DNA of 64,000 nt from Streptococcus pneumoniae (GCA_040719455.1 JBFDTN010000001.1:62001-126000), one strand, 5' to 3'. Shown: positions 8,772 to 17,285, counted from the first letter of the stretch. The notes: generated by a model not told the origin, from the sequence alone. Program-made: numbers and translations.

Positions 8772-9728
8772 ATGAAGAAAAAATTTTTAGCGGGAGCGGT
8801 GACTCTCTTGTCAGTATTGACCCTAGCCGCTTGTTCCCAATCAACCAATAAAGATACAGATATCGTCACTATGAAAGGCGATACCATTACTGTTAGCGAA
8901 TTTTATGAGCAAGTCAAAAACAATACCGCTGCGCAACAAGTTCTTTTGAACATGACTATTCAAGATGTGTTTGAAAAGAAATATGGTGACAAGGTTTCTG
9001 AAAAAGAAGTCAAAGAAGCCTTTGAAGAAAATAAAAAATCTTACGGTGCAGCCTTCCCGCAAATCCTTGCTCAAGCTGGTTTGACAGAAGAAAGCTACCA
9101 CGCGCAAATCCGCACAAGTAAATTGGTTGAATACGCTGTAAAAAAAGCCGCTGAAAAAGAAATCAATGATGATGCTTATAAGGCGGCCTACGATGCTTAT
9201 ACGCCAGAAGTGACTGCTCAAGTGATTAAGCTAGATAGCGAAGACAAGGCAAAAGAAGTCTTGGAAAAAGCAAAAGCAGAAGGCGCAGATTTTGGACAAA
9301 TTGCCAAAGAAAACTCGACTGATGCTGCAACGAAGGAAAAAGGTGGCGAAATTAAGTTTGACTCAGGCTCTACAACATTGCCAGATGATGTGAAAAAAGC
9401 AGCCTTTGCCCTTGAGCCAAACGGCATCTCTGAAGTGATTACAGCGAAAGCTTCTGCTTATACAAATAGCTACTACATCATCAAGCTAAATAGCAAGTCA
9501 GAGAAGAAAGAGAAGTGGGAAGATTACAAGGATCGCTTGAAAGAAATCATCCTCACTCAAAAACAAAATGATGCGAGCTTTATTCAAAAGATTGTGGCAG
9601 AAGAGTTGAAGGCTGCTAATTTGAAAGTGAAAGATGCAGCCTTCCAAAATGTCTTTGCCCAATACATGAATGCAGGGGCAGACACATCAAGCTCTAGTGA
9701 AGCATCTAGCGAATCTTCTTCAAAATAA
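8772..9728 (+). CDS. prsA: Foldase lipoprotein PrsA (parvulin-type PPIase)
   Basis: A membrane-anchored chaperone that helps secreted proteins fold outside the cell. Residues 1-21 form a lipoprotein signal with lipobox LAAC. An N-terminal chaperone segment is followed by a parvulin domain near residues 135-240 (VTAQVIKLDS, GADFGQIAKENSTD, KGGEIKFDSGS) and a C-terminal serine-rich tail. An extended -10 promoter (TGGTACAAT, 8729-8737) and AAAGGAG precede it, so it probably has its own promoter even though it follows the methyltransferase. The family call is secure. Confidence 0.95.
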   Translation: MKKKFLAGAVTLLSVLTLAACSQSTNKDTDIVTMKGDTITVSEFYEQVKNNTAAQQVLLNMTIQDVFEKKYGDKVSEKEVKEAFEENKKSYGAAFPQILAQAGLTEESYHAQIRTSKLVEYAVKKAAEKEINDDAYKAAYDAYTPEVTAQVIKLDSEDKAKEVLEKAKAEGADFGQIAKENSTDAATKEKGGEIKFDSGSTTLPDDVKKAAFALEPNGISEVITAKASAYTNSYYIIKLNSKSEKKEKWEDYKDRLKEIILTQKQNDASFIQKIVAEELKAANLKVKDAAFQNVFAQYMNAGADTSSSSEASSESSSK

Positions 9729-9729
9729 G

Positions 9730-9758
9730 TTGACGAATCGCCCAAAAGCAAGTATAAT
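9730..9758 (+). promoter_or_regulatory. Promoter of the T-box / LURP-one / alaS unit
   Basis: TTGACG and TATAAT are separated by 17 bp. The -35 begins 1 bp after the prsA stop codon. The predicted start near 9765 coincides with the first strand of T-box stem I. Confidence 0.88.
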
Positions 9759-9761
9759 AAA

Positions 9762-9960
9762 CCTATTGAGAATGGATAGGCTAGTCTTTTAGTCCAGAGA
9801 AATGGCGGTGCTGCGAGCCATCTAAAAGTGCCTATCTTGCTACTCGAGAGGAAAATTTCATACAAGTCTGTGATTAGCAGGCAAATCGAGAATGACAAGT
9901 TCATTGAATGAAGGTGGTACCGCGGTTTTTCGCCCTTCGTCTTTGTTCTTGTCTTTTTTT
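9762..9960 (+). ncRNA. T-box leader, alanine specific
   Basis: The T-box core AAGGTGGTACCGCGG is at 9911-9925. Stem I is closed by CCTATTGAG (9762-9770) with CTCGAGAGG, and above it GGATAGGC pairs with GCCTATC. The bases between the two helices on the 3' side contain GCT (9839-9841) followed by A, exactly where the specifier codon belongs; GCU is alanine. A competing terminator uses GACAAG (9894-9899) with CTTGTC (9948-9953) and ends in seven T. Uncharged tRNA-Ala would favour read-through into the downstream genes. The assignment agrees with alaS in the same unit. Confidence 0.93.
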
Positions 9961-9970
9961 GGAGGTAGAT

Positions 9971-10459
9971 ATGAAGCAGTTCTATATCAAGCAAAAGCTC
10001 TGGTCACTCGGTGGGAAGTTCACCATCAAAGACGAGTATGATCAGGTTTGTTACCAAGTAGAAGGAAGCTTGTTCAAATGGATGAAGTCTTTCAAGATTT
10101 TGGATCTGCAAGGACAACTGGTCAGTACCATTCAGCGGAAATTTACTTGGTTTCTCCCTCGATTTGAAGTGGAGGTGAAAGGACAGACTCGCTTTGTTAT
10201 CCAAAAAAAGCTGAGCTGGCTCAAACCTCGCTATGAAATCGAAAATCTAGGCTTGGAAGTTCTTGGAAATATCTGGGATATGAAATTTGACCTCATCGAG
10301 AGTAGCCGTGTCGTGGCTCATATTGACCAAGAGTGGTTTCGCATGACTTCTACTTATGATGTTGCCGTCTATGACGAGGACTACTGCGATATGGCTATTG
10401 CTCTTGTCATTGCCATTGACTATGTCAAGGCTATGCGAGAGGCTTCTACAACCTCATAA
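9971..10459 (+). CDS. LURP-one-related (tubby-like fold) protein
   Basis: A 162-residue protein resembling the LURP-one-related/YxjI family, small beta-barrel proteins of largely unknown function in bacteria. Visible are repeated beta-strand patterns such as [31 protein letters not shown] and [14 protein letters not shown], which look like an internal duplication, and a final helical segment [19 protein letters not shown] at 9961-9965 precedes the ATG. It lies between the alanine T-box terminator and alaS (22 bp gap), so it should be induced by alanine-tRNA starvation. A role in translation is only inferred from position. Confidence 0.8.
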   Translation: MKQFYIKQKLWSLGGKFTIKDEYDQVCYQVEGSLFKWMKSFKILDLQGQLVSTIQRKFTWFLPRFEVEVKGQTRFVIQKKLSWLKPRYEIENLGLEVLGNIWDMKFDLIESSRVVAHIDQEWFRMTSTYDVAVYDEDYCDMAIALVIAIDYVKAMREASTTS

Positions 10460-10481
10460 TGAGAAAGGAAAAAGAAAAGAA

Positions 10482-13103
10482 ATGAAACAATTAACAAGTG
10501 CTCAAATTCGCCAAATGTGGCTTGATTTCTGGGCTGCAAAAGGACACAGTGTTGAACCGTCTGTCAGTCTTGTCCCTGTCAATGATCCAACTCTTTTGTG
10601 GATCAACTCTGGGGTGGCAACCTTGAAGAAATACTTTGATGGAACTATCATTCCAGACAATCCTCGGATTACCAATGCCCAAAAGGCTATTCGGACCAAC
10701 GATATTGAAAATGTCGGAAAAACAGCTCGCCACCATACTATGTTTGAAATGCTTGGAAACTTCTCTATCGGGGATTATTTCCGTGATGAGGCGATTACAT
10801 GGGCTTATGAGCTTTTGACAAATCCAGAGTGGTTTGCTTTTCCAAAAGACAAGCTCTATATGACCTATTATCCAGAGGATAAGGATTCTTACAACCGCTG
10901 GATTGCAGTAGGGGTGGATCCAAGCCACTTGATTCCGATTGAGGATAATTTCTGGGAGATTGGTGCTGGACCTTCTGGTCCTGATACGGAAATTTTCTTT
11001 GACCGTGGAGAAGCCTTTGACCCTGAAAATATCGGACTTCGCCTTTTGGCTGAAGACATTGAAAATGACCGCTACATCGAGATTTGGAATATCGTTTTGT
11101 CGCAATTCAATGCAGATCCAGCCATTCCACGTTCTGAGTACAAGGAATTGCCAAATAAAAATATTGATACGGGCGCTGGTTTGGAGCGTTTGGCAGCTAT
11201 TTTCCAAGGGGCTAAAACCAACTTTGAAACCGATTTGTTCTTACCTATCATTCGTGAGGTTGAAAAATATTCTGGCAAAACCTACGATCCAGATGGGGAT
11301 AACATGAGCTTTAAGGTCATTGCAGACCACATTCGCTCGCTCAGCTTTGCCATTGGTGATGGAGCTCTTCCTGGAAATGAAGGTCGTGGTTATGTCCTTC
11401 GTCGCTTGCTTCGTCGTGCCTCTATGCATGGACAAAAATTAGGCATCAACGAGCCATTCCTTTATAAGCTCGTTCCAACTGTGGGTAAAATCATGGAAAG
11501 TTATTACCCAGAAGTGCTTGAGAAGAAAGCCTTTATTGAGAAAATTATCAAGAGCGAGGAAGAATCTTTCGCACGGACTCTTCATTCAGGTCAGCATTTT
11601 GCCCAAGACATCGTAGAAAAGATGAAGGCAGCTGGTCAAACAACGATGTCTGGTCAAGATGTCTTTAAACTCTATGACACTTATGGTTTCCCAGTGGAAT
11701 TGACGGAAGAAATTGCAGAAGAAGCTGGTGTGAGCGTAGACCGTGCAGGCTTTGAGGCAGCTATGAAAGAGCAACAAGAGCGTGCGCGTGCAAGTGCTGT
11801 AAAAGGCGGCTCTATGGGCATGCAAAATGAAACGCTTCAAGCCATTACAGCAGAAAGTCGCTTTAACTATGATACGACAGAATTGACAGCTCAGCTTGTG
11901 GCAGCTGTTGCAGACAATGAAGCCGTAGAAACACTAGCGAGTGGTCAAGAGGCTTATCTCGTCTTTGATGAGACACCATTTTATGCGGAAATGGGTGGAC
12001 AAGTGGCAGACCACGGAGAAATCCGTGATGCAAATGGTCAAGTCTTGGCGCGCGTGGTAGATGTGCAAAAAGCGCCAAATGGACAGCCACTCCATAAGGT
12101 AGAAGTCTTGGCTCCACTTTCCTTGAGTGAATCTTATGTGTTAGCGATTGATACCAAACGCCGTCATCGTGTAATGAAAAACCACACAGCCACTCATCTT
12201 CTCCATGCAGCTCTTCACAATATTCTTGGCTCGCATGCGACTCAAGCAGGTTCATTAAACGAAGAAGCCTTCCTTCGCTTTGACTTCACGCATTTTGAAG
12301 CGGTGAAAGCTGACGAATTGCGAGCGATTGAAAATCAAGTCAATGAGAAAATCTGGGAAGCTCTTCCTGTTGAAACAGTAGAAACCGATATTGATACTGC
12401 TAAAGAAATGGGTGCCATGGCGCTCTTTGGTGAAAAATACGGCAAGGAAGTCCGTGTCGTGACTATCGGTGATTACTCAGTGGAACTCTGCGGAGGAACT
12501 CATGTTGGCAATACCGCTGAAATCGGAATTTTCAAGATTGTCAAAGAAGAAGGAATCGGCTCAGGAACTCGCCGTATCCTTGCTGTTACAAGTAAAGAGG
12601 CCTTTCTTGCCTATCGTGAGGAAGAAGAAGCCCTTAAAGCGATTGCAGCGACTCTGAAAGCTCCGCAGTTGAAAGAAGTACCAGCCAAGGTAGAAAGCTT
12701 GCAAGAGCAATTACGTGAATTGCAAAAAGAAAATGCAGCTCTTAAAGAAAAAGCCGCAGCTGCAGCCGCTGGTGATGTCTTTAAAGACGTACAAGAAGCA
12801 AATGGTATGCGCTACATTGCTAGTCAAGTATCGGTGTCAGATGCTGGCGGACTTCGTACCTTTGCGGATACTTGGAAGCAAGGGGATTATTCTGATATCC
12901 TTGTCCTTGTCGCAGCTATCGGTGAGAAGGTCAATGTTCTTGTAGCTAGCAAGACCAAGGACGTTCATGCAGGTAATCTCATTAAAGAACTCGCGCCAAT
13001 CGTTGCAGGTCGTGGTGGTGGTAAACCAGACATGGCGATGGCAGGTGGAAGTGATGTGTCGGGAGTGGAGAAACTCCTTGCAAATGTCGGAAGTCATTTG
13101 TAA
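10482..13103 (+). CDS. alaS: Alanine--tRNA ligase
   Basis: Charges tRNA-Ala with alanine. At 873 residues it has the normal length. The class II catalytic core contains [18 protein letters not shown], the editing domain carries HTATHLL and the zinc-binding CGGTHV, and the C-terminal C-Ala domain includes a Glu/Lys/Ala-rich coiled coil and a [14 protein letters not shown] segment. The ATG at 10482 follows GAAAGGAAAAAGAAAAG; the in-frame upstream extension overlaps the LURP-one gene and is rejected. Controlled by the alanine T-box leader. A strong terminator follows. Confidence 0.98.
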   Translation: MKQLTSAQIRQMWLDFWAAKGHSVEPSVSLVPVNDPTLLWINSGVATLKKYFDGTIIPDNPRITNAQKAIRTNDIENVGKTARHHTMFEMLGNFSIGDYFRDEAITWAYELLTNPEWFAFPKDKLYMTYYPEDKDSYNRWIAVGVDPSHLIPIEDNFWEIGAGPSGPDTEIFFDRGEAFDPENIGLRLLAEDIENDRYIEIWNIVLSQFNADPAIPRSEYKELPNKNIDTGAGLERLAAIFQGAKTNFETDLFLPIIREVEKYSGKTYDPDGDNMSFKVIADHIRSLSFAIGDGALPGNEGRGYVLRRLLRRASMHGQKLGINEPFLYKLVPTVGKIMESYYPEVLEKKAFIEKIIKSEEESFARTLHSGQHFAQDIVEKMKAAGQTTMSGQDVFKLYDTYGFPVELTEEIAEEAGVSVDRAGFEAAMKEQQERARASAVKGGSMGMQNETLQAITAESRFNYDTTELTAQLVAAVADNEAVETLASGQEAYLVFDETPFYAEMGGQVADHGEIRDANGQVLARVVDVQKAPNGQPLHKVEVLAPLSLSESYVLAIDTKRRHRVMKNHTATHLLHAALHNILGSHATQAGSLNEEAFLRFDFTHFEAVKADELRAIENQVNEKIWEALPVETVETDIDTAKEMGAMALFGEKYGKEVRVVTIGDYSVELCGGTHVGNTAEIGIFKIVKEEGIGSGTRRILAVTSKEAFLAYREEEEALKAIAATLKAPQLKEVPAKVESLQEQLRELQKENAALKEKAAAAAAGDVFKDVQEANGMRYIASQVSVSDAGGLRTFADTWKQGDYSDILVLVAAIGEKVNVLVASKTKDVHAGNLIKELAPIVAGRGGGKPDMAMAGGSDVSGVEKLLANVGSHL

Positions 13104-13151
13104 GTGCTAAAACCTTGATACAGCAAGGTTCTATACTAGACTAACTCTGTG

Positions 13152-13190
13152 AGAGTGAGACAAGAGGGTGACTTGTCTCACTCTTTTTTA
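13152..13190 (+). terminator. Terminator after alaS
   Basis: AGAGTGAGACAAG pairs with CTTGTCTCACTCT with a short loop, followed by TTTTTA. Confidence 0.9.
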
Positions 13191-13495
13191 TAGTCATGTA
13201 GTTTTCATGTATGACACCGTTAACTCGTCCTAGTCCAGTGGACTGTTGAAGGTTGTATAACATAATCCTCAGCTAACCTAAGTTATGCCTGCGACTCGTT
13301 GCCTTGTACTAAATCAAAACTAAATAACTATACTAGCTCAAGACTAAACAAGTATAGTATAGATATTTTTTGTTATCTCGAACAGGACATTTTTGTCAGT
13401 TTATCCTAAAAATCTTTTGATAGATAGGGTTTATTGACAAGGAAATTAGCTATTCTGACTAAGATGATAAACTTTTTGACAAAAATCATGATTAT
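13191..13495. other. Non-coding stretch before the small-membrane-protein operon
   Basis: No convincing ORF. It contains the perfect short palindrome AGTCCA-G-TGGACT, the inverted repeat ACTATACT (13327) / AGTATAGT (13351) followed by a T-run, the small inverted repeat GACATTTTTGTC, and several TTGACAA-like half-sites upstream of the operon promoter. Part of it may be a decayed copy of an intergenic repeat, but similarity is weak. Confidence 0.45.
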
Positions 13496-13538
13496 TTTGA
13501 CAAAGATAGTTGTCGAAATAAAAAAGATGTGTTACAAT
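13496..13538 (+). promoter_or_regulatory. Promoter with palindromic operator for the Xre-linked operon
   Basis: The promoter is TTGTCG (13510-13515), 17 bp, TACAAT (13533-13538). Overlapping the -35 is the palindrome TTTGACAA-AGATAG-TTGTCGAA (13496-13517), with one mismatch between the arms. A second TTTTTGACAAAAA half-site lies about 15 bp upstream. The position is right for repression, most simply by the small Xre-type regulator encoded in the operon; that link is inferred. Confidence 0.7.
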
Positions 13539-13564
13539 AAAATCAAGTTAAGGAGGAAGACGAT

Positions 13565-13780
13565 ATGAAACTGAAAATCGTACAGGTGTTTCTGACAAGT
13601 TTTTTCTTTGGATTTGTTGGGATAGCAATCTTGATTCTCCTCATCAAGAGCCTATATACAGGATTTGGGAGAGAAGATAGTTATTTTCAAGTAGCATTGA
13701 TGGCTTTAGGATTTTATTTTTACCCAAAAATGAAAACGCTTTTAAAGGAAGGAGTCGATATGCATGATTCTAAAAAATAG
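13565..13780 (+). CDS. Small two-helix membrane protein, unknown function
   Basis: A 71-residue protein with a short basic N-terminus, a hydrophobic helix near residues 8-30, a short polar loop (YTGFGREDSYFQ), a second hydrophobic stretch (VALMALGFYFY) and a charged tail. TAAGGAGG precedes the ATG. It is the first gene after the operator-promoter and overlaps the regulator gene by 17 bp, so the two are translationally coupled. I do not recognise a named family. The topology resembles the other small proteins of this operon. Confidence 0.75.
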   Translation: MKLKIVQVFLTSFFFGFVGIAILILLIKSLYTGFGREDSYFQVALMALGFYFYPKMKTLLKEGVDMHDSKK

Positions 13781-13970
13781 GCTCAAGGAACTACGAGCTA
13801 GAGATGGTCTCAATCAAACAGCCCTAGCCAAGGCCGCAGAAGTCTCAAGACAAACAATTAGCTTGATTGAGCGTGGTGAATACACCCCCTCAGTTATCAT
13901 TGCCCTTAAAATCGCCCAGATTTTTAATGAACCCTTGGAGCAAGTCTTTCGCCTAGAGGAGGAAGAATAA
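13764..13970 (+). CDS. Xre-family transcriptional regulator (HTH_3), 68 residues
   Basis: A stand-alone helix-turn-helix protein: RLKELRARDGLNQTALAKAA then EVSRQTISLIERGEYTPS, the standard Cro/CI fold with no extra domain. Small regulators of this kind usually repress their own operon. The start ATG follows GGAAGGAG with about nine bases of spacing and overlaps the end of the preceding gene. The palindromic operator over the promoter is the natural binding site, though this is inference. It is the only DNA-binding protein in the cluster. Confidence 0.92.
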   Translation: MILKNRLKELRARDGLNQTALAKAAEVSRQTISLIERGEYTPSVIIALKIAQIFNEPLEQVFRLEEEE

Positions 13971-14018
13971 AGCAGTTTTCTTCTTAGTGGCAGCACATTT
14001 TTAGAAAGAGGAGAGAGT

Positions 14019-14219
14019 ATGGAACGAGTGATTCGTGTGATGAGTCATCTATTATTGATGAGCTACGTCTTAGTTGTCATTTTATCGGATATGAAAGTGA
14101 TCCGTTTTCAGCCACCGTTTGATATTCCAATAGTTTTAATGGTTTATCTAGCTGTTAGCACTTTGCTTGATGAGCCGAAAAGCGATGAGCTTCTTACTCT
14201 TGAGACTAAGGAGAAATGA
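14019..14219 (+). CDS. Small two-helix membrane protein, unknown function
   Basis: A 66-residue protein: hydrophobic stretch HLLLMSYVLVVIL, a short loop with basic and proline residues (VIRFQPPFD), a second stretch IPIVLMVYLAVSTLL and an acidic, charged tail. AAAGAGGAGAGAG precedes the ATG. It starts 48 bp after the Xre gene and ends directly before the next ATG, consistent with one operon. No named family recognised; too short for a secure homology call. Confidence 0.72.
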   Translation: MERVIRVMSHLLLMSYVLVVILSDMKVIRFQPPFDIPIVLMVYLAVSTLLDEPKSDELLTLETKEK

Positions 14220-14220
14220 T

Positions 14221-14397
14221 ATGAAAAAGAAACAGATTCAAGATTTTAAAGTAGTTGTTCTACTGTTTGCACTATTTATGACAGGTTATGCAGTTGGGAA
14301 AAGCCTTGCTGGAAATCATGATGTGACAAGCGAATTTCTCATCATTTTACCAGCTTTATCTTGCTTGCTGATAGAAGAAGAGAGCAAAGGAGATTAG
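14221..14397 (+). CDS. Small two-helix membrane protein with GYAVGKSLAG motif
   Basis: A 58-residue protein with a basic N-terminus, a hydrophobic helix VVVLLFALFMTGYAVG, a loop containing NHDVTSE, and a second helix FLIILPALSCLLI ending in acidic residues. The motif GYAVGKSLAG recurs as GYLFGEYLAG two genes downstream and as GYFVGCGIAS in the larger protein of the operon, which suggests relatedness. The ATG at 14221 lies one base after the preceding stop and follows AAGGAG. Function unknown. Confidence 0.72.
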   Translation: MKKKQIQDFKVVVLLFALFMTGYAVGKSLAGNHDVTSEFLIILPALSCLLIEEESKGD

Positions 14398-14399
14398 AA

Positions 14400-14579
14400 A
14401 TGACAGAGAAAAAAGAAATTGTGATTACAGGGAGAATGGTGTTAAGACTGGTTTTACTCCTTGCTAGTGTAACCATAATAATTATACTTTTTATGAAACA
14501 AAGATTTGAGACGGAAGACTTTATCCCCATCGCATTATTGGTGTTTAGTATAAGCTTGAGTTTTACGACAAAGAAATAG
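14400..14579 (+). CDS. Small two-helix membrane protein, unknown function
   Basis: A 59-residue protein: charged N-terminus (MTEKKEIVITGR), hydrophobic segment MVLRLVLLLASVTIIIILF, a short charged loop KQRFETEDF, second hydrophobic segment IPIALLVFSISLSF and a TTKK end. The start codon is 2 bp after the upstream stop and is preceded by AAAGGAG. It has the same topology as its neighbours but lacks the GYxxG motif. No recognised family. Confidence 0.7.
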   Translation: MTEKKEIVITGRMVLRLVLLLASVTIIIILFMKQRFETEDFIPIALLVFSISLSFTTKK

Positions 14580-14590
14580 GGAGAAAAGAG

Positions 14591-14803
14591 ATGCAAAAGA
14601 AAAAAGTATGTACAGATGTCATCATTATGATTGCTCAGATAGTCACAGGGATGTTAGCGCTTTATAATGCTGGTTACTTATTTGGAGAATACCTAGCAGG
14701 TGTTCCATTTGAAAGCTTGTCTTGGAGGACAGCTGTGACGAGTTTGGTCTTAGCCAGTGTAATGTTTATGCTGCGAATGGGAGGAAAAAAGGATGAAAAA
14801 TAA
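14591..14803 (+). CDS. Small two-helix membrane protein with GYLFGEYLAG motif
   Basis: A 70-residue protein: basic start, helix VIIMIAQIVTGMLALYNAGYLFG, a loop VPFESLSWR, second helix TAVTSLVLASVMFML and a Gly/Lys-rich tail. It shares the GYxxGxxLAG pattern with the 58-residue protein upstream. Its 3' end overlaps the next gene by 11 bp, a sign of translational coupling. Function unknown. Confidence 0.72.
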   Translation: MQKKKVCTDVIIMIAQIVTGMLALYNAGYLFGEYLAGVPFESLSWRTAVTSLVLASVMFMLRMGGKKDEK

Positions 14804-15569
14804 GAAACGAGTGAACGTATTTCTATTTCTATTTTTATTGGGATGTGGAATTAGTGGCTACTTTGTTGGATGTGGAATTGCTAGCTACTTTGTTGGATAT
14901 GAAATAGGGAGTGGAAGTCTATTTAAGGAGATATTCCATATGTTATTAACCTTGGAGTGGTATGTATATTTAGCTCAAGTGGCTAGTCTTGTGTTTCTTG
15001 GTATGACTTTTTATTTGTTACATCGTAGTCGCTTAGAGGCTATTGCTTATCAAAAGGCGGAGGAAGAGGACGATGAGGACAAGATGGATCAATTCTACAA
15101 ATCTGCCCATAAAAAGTTAGAATATGGAACAATTACTTATAATATTTATAGTGTCAGCATGATTTTCTCGCTCTTTGGTGCTTTTTACATGATTGCCGTA
15201 GATTTTGCTCAGTTTTGGGTTTTACTGGTGTCTTTTATCATCTATCTTTCACTATTCTTCTTAACTCCTTATTATCGAAAAACCTTGAAGATGGTTCGGA
15301 ATTATGATTTTCCCAAATTTGCCATGCCTGAGGATGCTTTGAATTTGATACGGAGTTACGATGAGGGAGAGCGGGAAGCAAATTATGAAAATAGCTTTAT
15401 GACCCTATTTCGTCTTAACCAGATTATCTTACCTGCCCTCTATATTATTTTAGACGTTATTTCCTTAGCTCTTCAAGAGGTACAGTTAACCGCTTTCTTA
15501 ATTGTTGCTTTTATTCATATTTATATCAACATTCGGGAAATTCCGATGATTAAAAAATATTTCAAATAA
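14793..15569 (+). CDS. Multi-pass membrane protein, DUF3169-like
   Basis: A 258-residue membrane protein with about six hydrophobic segments and a charged cytoplasmic stretch near residues 88-110 (KAEEEDDEDKMDQF). It resembles the DUF3169 family, often found beside small Xre regulators in Firmicutes; this assignment is from memory of the pattern and moderately sure. Near residues 17-35 there is a tandem duplication GCGISGYFV / GCGIASYFV followed by a partial third unit, encoded by two 27-bp DNA repeats. It overlaps the preceding gene and is 13 bp from the CPBP gene. Confidence 0.75.
   Translation: MKNKKRVNVFLFLFLLGCGISGYFVGCGIASYFVGYEIGSGSLFKEIFHMLLTLEWYVYLAQVASLVFLGMTFYLLHRSRLEAIAYQKAEEEDDEDKMDQFYKSAHKKLEYGTITYNIYSVSMIFSLFGAFYMIAVDFAQFWVLLVSFIIYLSLFFLTPYYRKTLKMVRNYDFPKFAMPEDALNLIRSYDEGEREANYENSFMTLFRLNQIILPALYIILDVISLALQEVQLTAFLIVAFIHIYINIREIPMIKKYFK
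14841..14894 (+). repeat. 27-bp tandem repeat, two copies, inside the DUF3169-like gene
   Basis: Both units start GGATGTGGAATT and end GCTACTTTGTT, differing only in the four bases between. They duplicate nine codons; a degenerate third unit begins GGATATGAAATAG. Confidence 0.9.
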
Positions 15570-15582
15570 AAGGAGAATCACT

Positions 15583-16290
15583 ATGAAAAAGAAAATAATC
15601 AATGTGTTAAAATTTGTAGGTTTGTTTTTTGCCATTCGTGAAATCAACGGCTTACCAGCCATACTGATGGTTTGGAGTAGAAAAATCCCATTTTATGCTG
15701 AGAGTTTACTAGCGATTGTCTTTCTTATGGGGATTCTAGTTCTCATTCGAGTGATGTGGGGATACTATAAGAGGTACCTTTCTGAAGAAGTGAAAAGCCA
15801 ATCGTTTACCAAGAAAGACATTTTACCTCTAGTAGGCTACACTCTATTGGGCTATATTGCTAGTATCGTAGGAGCGCAGCTAACCTTCTTCTTATCCGGT
15901 CAATCCATGCCTGATAATCAAGCAGCTATCGATTCAGTTGCTGGATTAGTGGATAAGAGCCACCTTCCTTCTTCTCTTTTATTTATCCTTGGTATTTCTG
16001 TATTGACACCAATAATGGAAGAATTGATTTTTAGAGGATTTGGAATTGTTTATTTCTTTCAAAACGATCGTAGTCTTGCCGCAGGTCTTGTGACGAGTAG
16101 TCTGTTTGCTTTTGCTCATTTGCTAGGAGTATATGGCATTGACTGGGTTTCATTTCCGATTTATTTCTTGATGGGTGGAGCGATTTATCTATCCTATGCC
16201 TATCGGAGAAATCTCAAAGATGCTATGGTGATACACATCATGAAAAATACTTTACTAGGGATCATTTTATTGCTGTCTATGTTTGCATAA
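15583..16290 (+). CDS. CPBP-family intramembrane metalloprotease
   Basis: A 235-residue polytopic membrane protein with the CPBP/Abi signature: EELIFRGF (the Glu-Glu-x3-Arg motif), then a histidine motif in FAFAHLLGVYG and a final conserved polar segment. Family members include the CAAX protease Rce1 and streptococcal bacteriocin self-immunity proteins. As the last gene of an operon with tiny membrane proteins and an Xre regulator, an immunity or membrane-protein-processing role is plausible but unproven. AAAGGAG precedes the ATG; a bidirectional terminator follows directly. Confidence 0.9.
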   Translation: MKKKIINVLKFVGLFFAIREINGLPAILMVWSRKIPFYAESLLAIVFLMGILVLIRVMWGYYKRYLSEEVKSQSFTKKDILPLVGYTLLGYIASIVGAQLTFFLSGQSMPDNQAAIDSVAGLVDKSHLPSSLLFILGISVLTPIMEELIFRGFGIVYFFQNDRSLAAGLVTSSLFAFAHLLGVYGIDWVSFPIYFLMGGAIYLSYAYRRNLKDAMVIHIMKNTLLGIILLLSMFA

Positions 16291-16318
16291 AAAAGAAGAT
16301 CTATATGGATCTTCTTTT
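16291..16318. terminator. Bidirectional terminator between the CPBP gene and nrdF
   Basis: AAAAGAAGATC pairs perfectly with GATCTTCTTTT around a 6-base loop, with A-run and T-run on either side. It serves the convergent genes. Confidence 0.92.
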
Positions 16319-16322
16319 TACA

Positions 16323-17285
16323 TTATTCCATTCCAACCAGATAATCATCGTCCTGCATAGCTTCAACATTTCCTAAGAGATAGCCGTTTCCGACTTGGGA
16401 GAAGAAGTCATGGTTAGAGGTACCTGTGGAGATTCCGTTCATGACGATAGGATTCACGTCATCTGCCGTATCGGGGAAAAGCGGATCTTGTCCCAAGTTC
16501 ATAAGTGCTTTATTAGCATTGTAGCGAAGGAATGTCTTGACTTCCTCAGTCCAGCCAACTTCATCATAGAGGCTCTCTGTATAGCCTTCCTCGTTCTCAT
16601 AGAGAGTGTAGAGGAGGTCATACATCCAGTCGCGGAGCTTGTCTTGCTCGGCTTCTGACAATTCATTAAATCCCAGTTGGAATTTATAGCCGATGTAGGT
16701 GCCGTGGACGGACTCGTCACGGATGATAAGCTTGATAATTTCAGCGACATTGGCTAGTTTGTTATTGCCTAGATAGTAGAGCGGGGTGAAGAAACCAGAG
16801 TAAAAGAGGAAAGTTTCAAGGAATACACTGGCTACTTTTTTCTCCAAAGGAGTTCCGTTGAGGTAGATTTCATTGACGATTTCTGCCTTTTTTTGGAGAT
16901 AGGGATTGGTATTAGTCCACTCAAAAATCTCGTCAATTTCTGCCTTAGTATTCAAGGTTGAAAAGATAGAAGAGTAGGATTTAGCGTGGACAGATTCCAT
17001 AAATTGGATATTGTTAAAGACAGCCTCTTCGTGGGCAGTACGGACGTCCTTTCGAAGGGCATCAACCCCAGACTCGGACTGAAGCGTGTCTAAAAGGGTC
17101 AATCCTCCAAAGACTTTTCCGACCAAGTCTTTTTCCTTGTGGGAGAGTTTTCTCCAGTCATCTAGGTCATTAGAGAGCGGGATTCGGGTATCGAGCCAAA
17201 ATTGCTCGGTTAATTTTTCCCAGGTTGATTTGTCAATGACATCTTCGATAGCATTCCAGTTAATGGCTTTGTAGTATGTAGTCAT
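16323..17285 (-). CDS. nrdF: Class Ib ribonucleotide reductase, beta subunit
   Basis: The small subunit carrying the dimetal centre and tyrosyl radical that NrdE uses to make deoxyribonucleotides aerobically. It has 320 residues as expected. Metal-ligand segments are visible: the ExxH in FMESVHAK and the second in RDESVHGTYIG. GGAGAAAAAATG marks the start. It follows nrdE in the direction of transcription after a 288-bp gap full of hairpins, which could lower or separately control nrdF expression. No nrdI is in the window. Confidence 0.96.
   Translation of the reverse strand: MTTYYKAINWNAIEDVIDKSTWEKLTEQFWLDTRIPLSNDLDDWRKLSHKEKDLVGKVFGGLTLLDTLQSESGVDALRKDVRTAHEEAVFNNIQFMESVHAKSYSSIFSTLNTKAEIDEIFEWTNTNPYLQKKAEIVNEIYLNGTPLEKKVASVFLETFLFYSGFFTPLYYLGNNKLANVAEIIKLIIRDESVHGTYIGYKFQLGFNELSEAEQDKLRDWMYDLLYTLYENEEGYTESLYDEVGWTEEVKTFLRYNANKALMNLGQDPLFPDTADDVNPIVMNGISTGTSNHDFFSQVGNGYLLGNVEAMQDDDYLVGME

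Noticed and set aside
10491..11207. 238-codon minus-strand ORF inside alaS
   Set aside because: Antisense shadow of conserved alaS codons; composition is atypical for a protein and no family is recognisable.
11863..12255. Long minus-strand ORF (130 codons) inside alaS
   Set aside because: It is the antisense shadow of a strongly coding plus-strand frame, with no recognisable domain or ribosome site.
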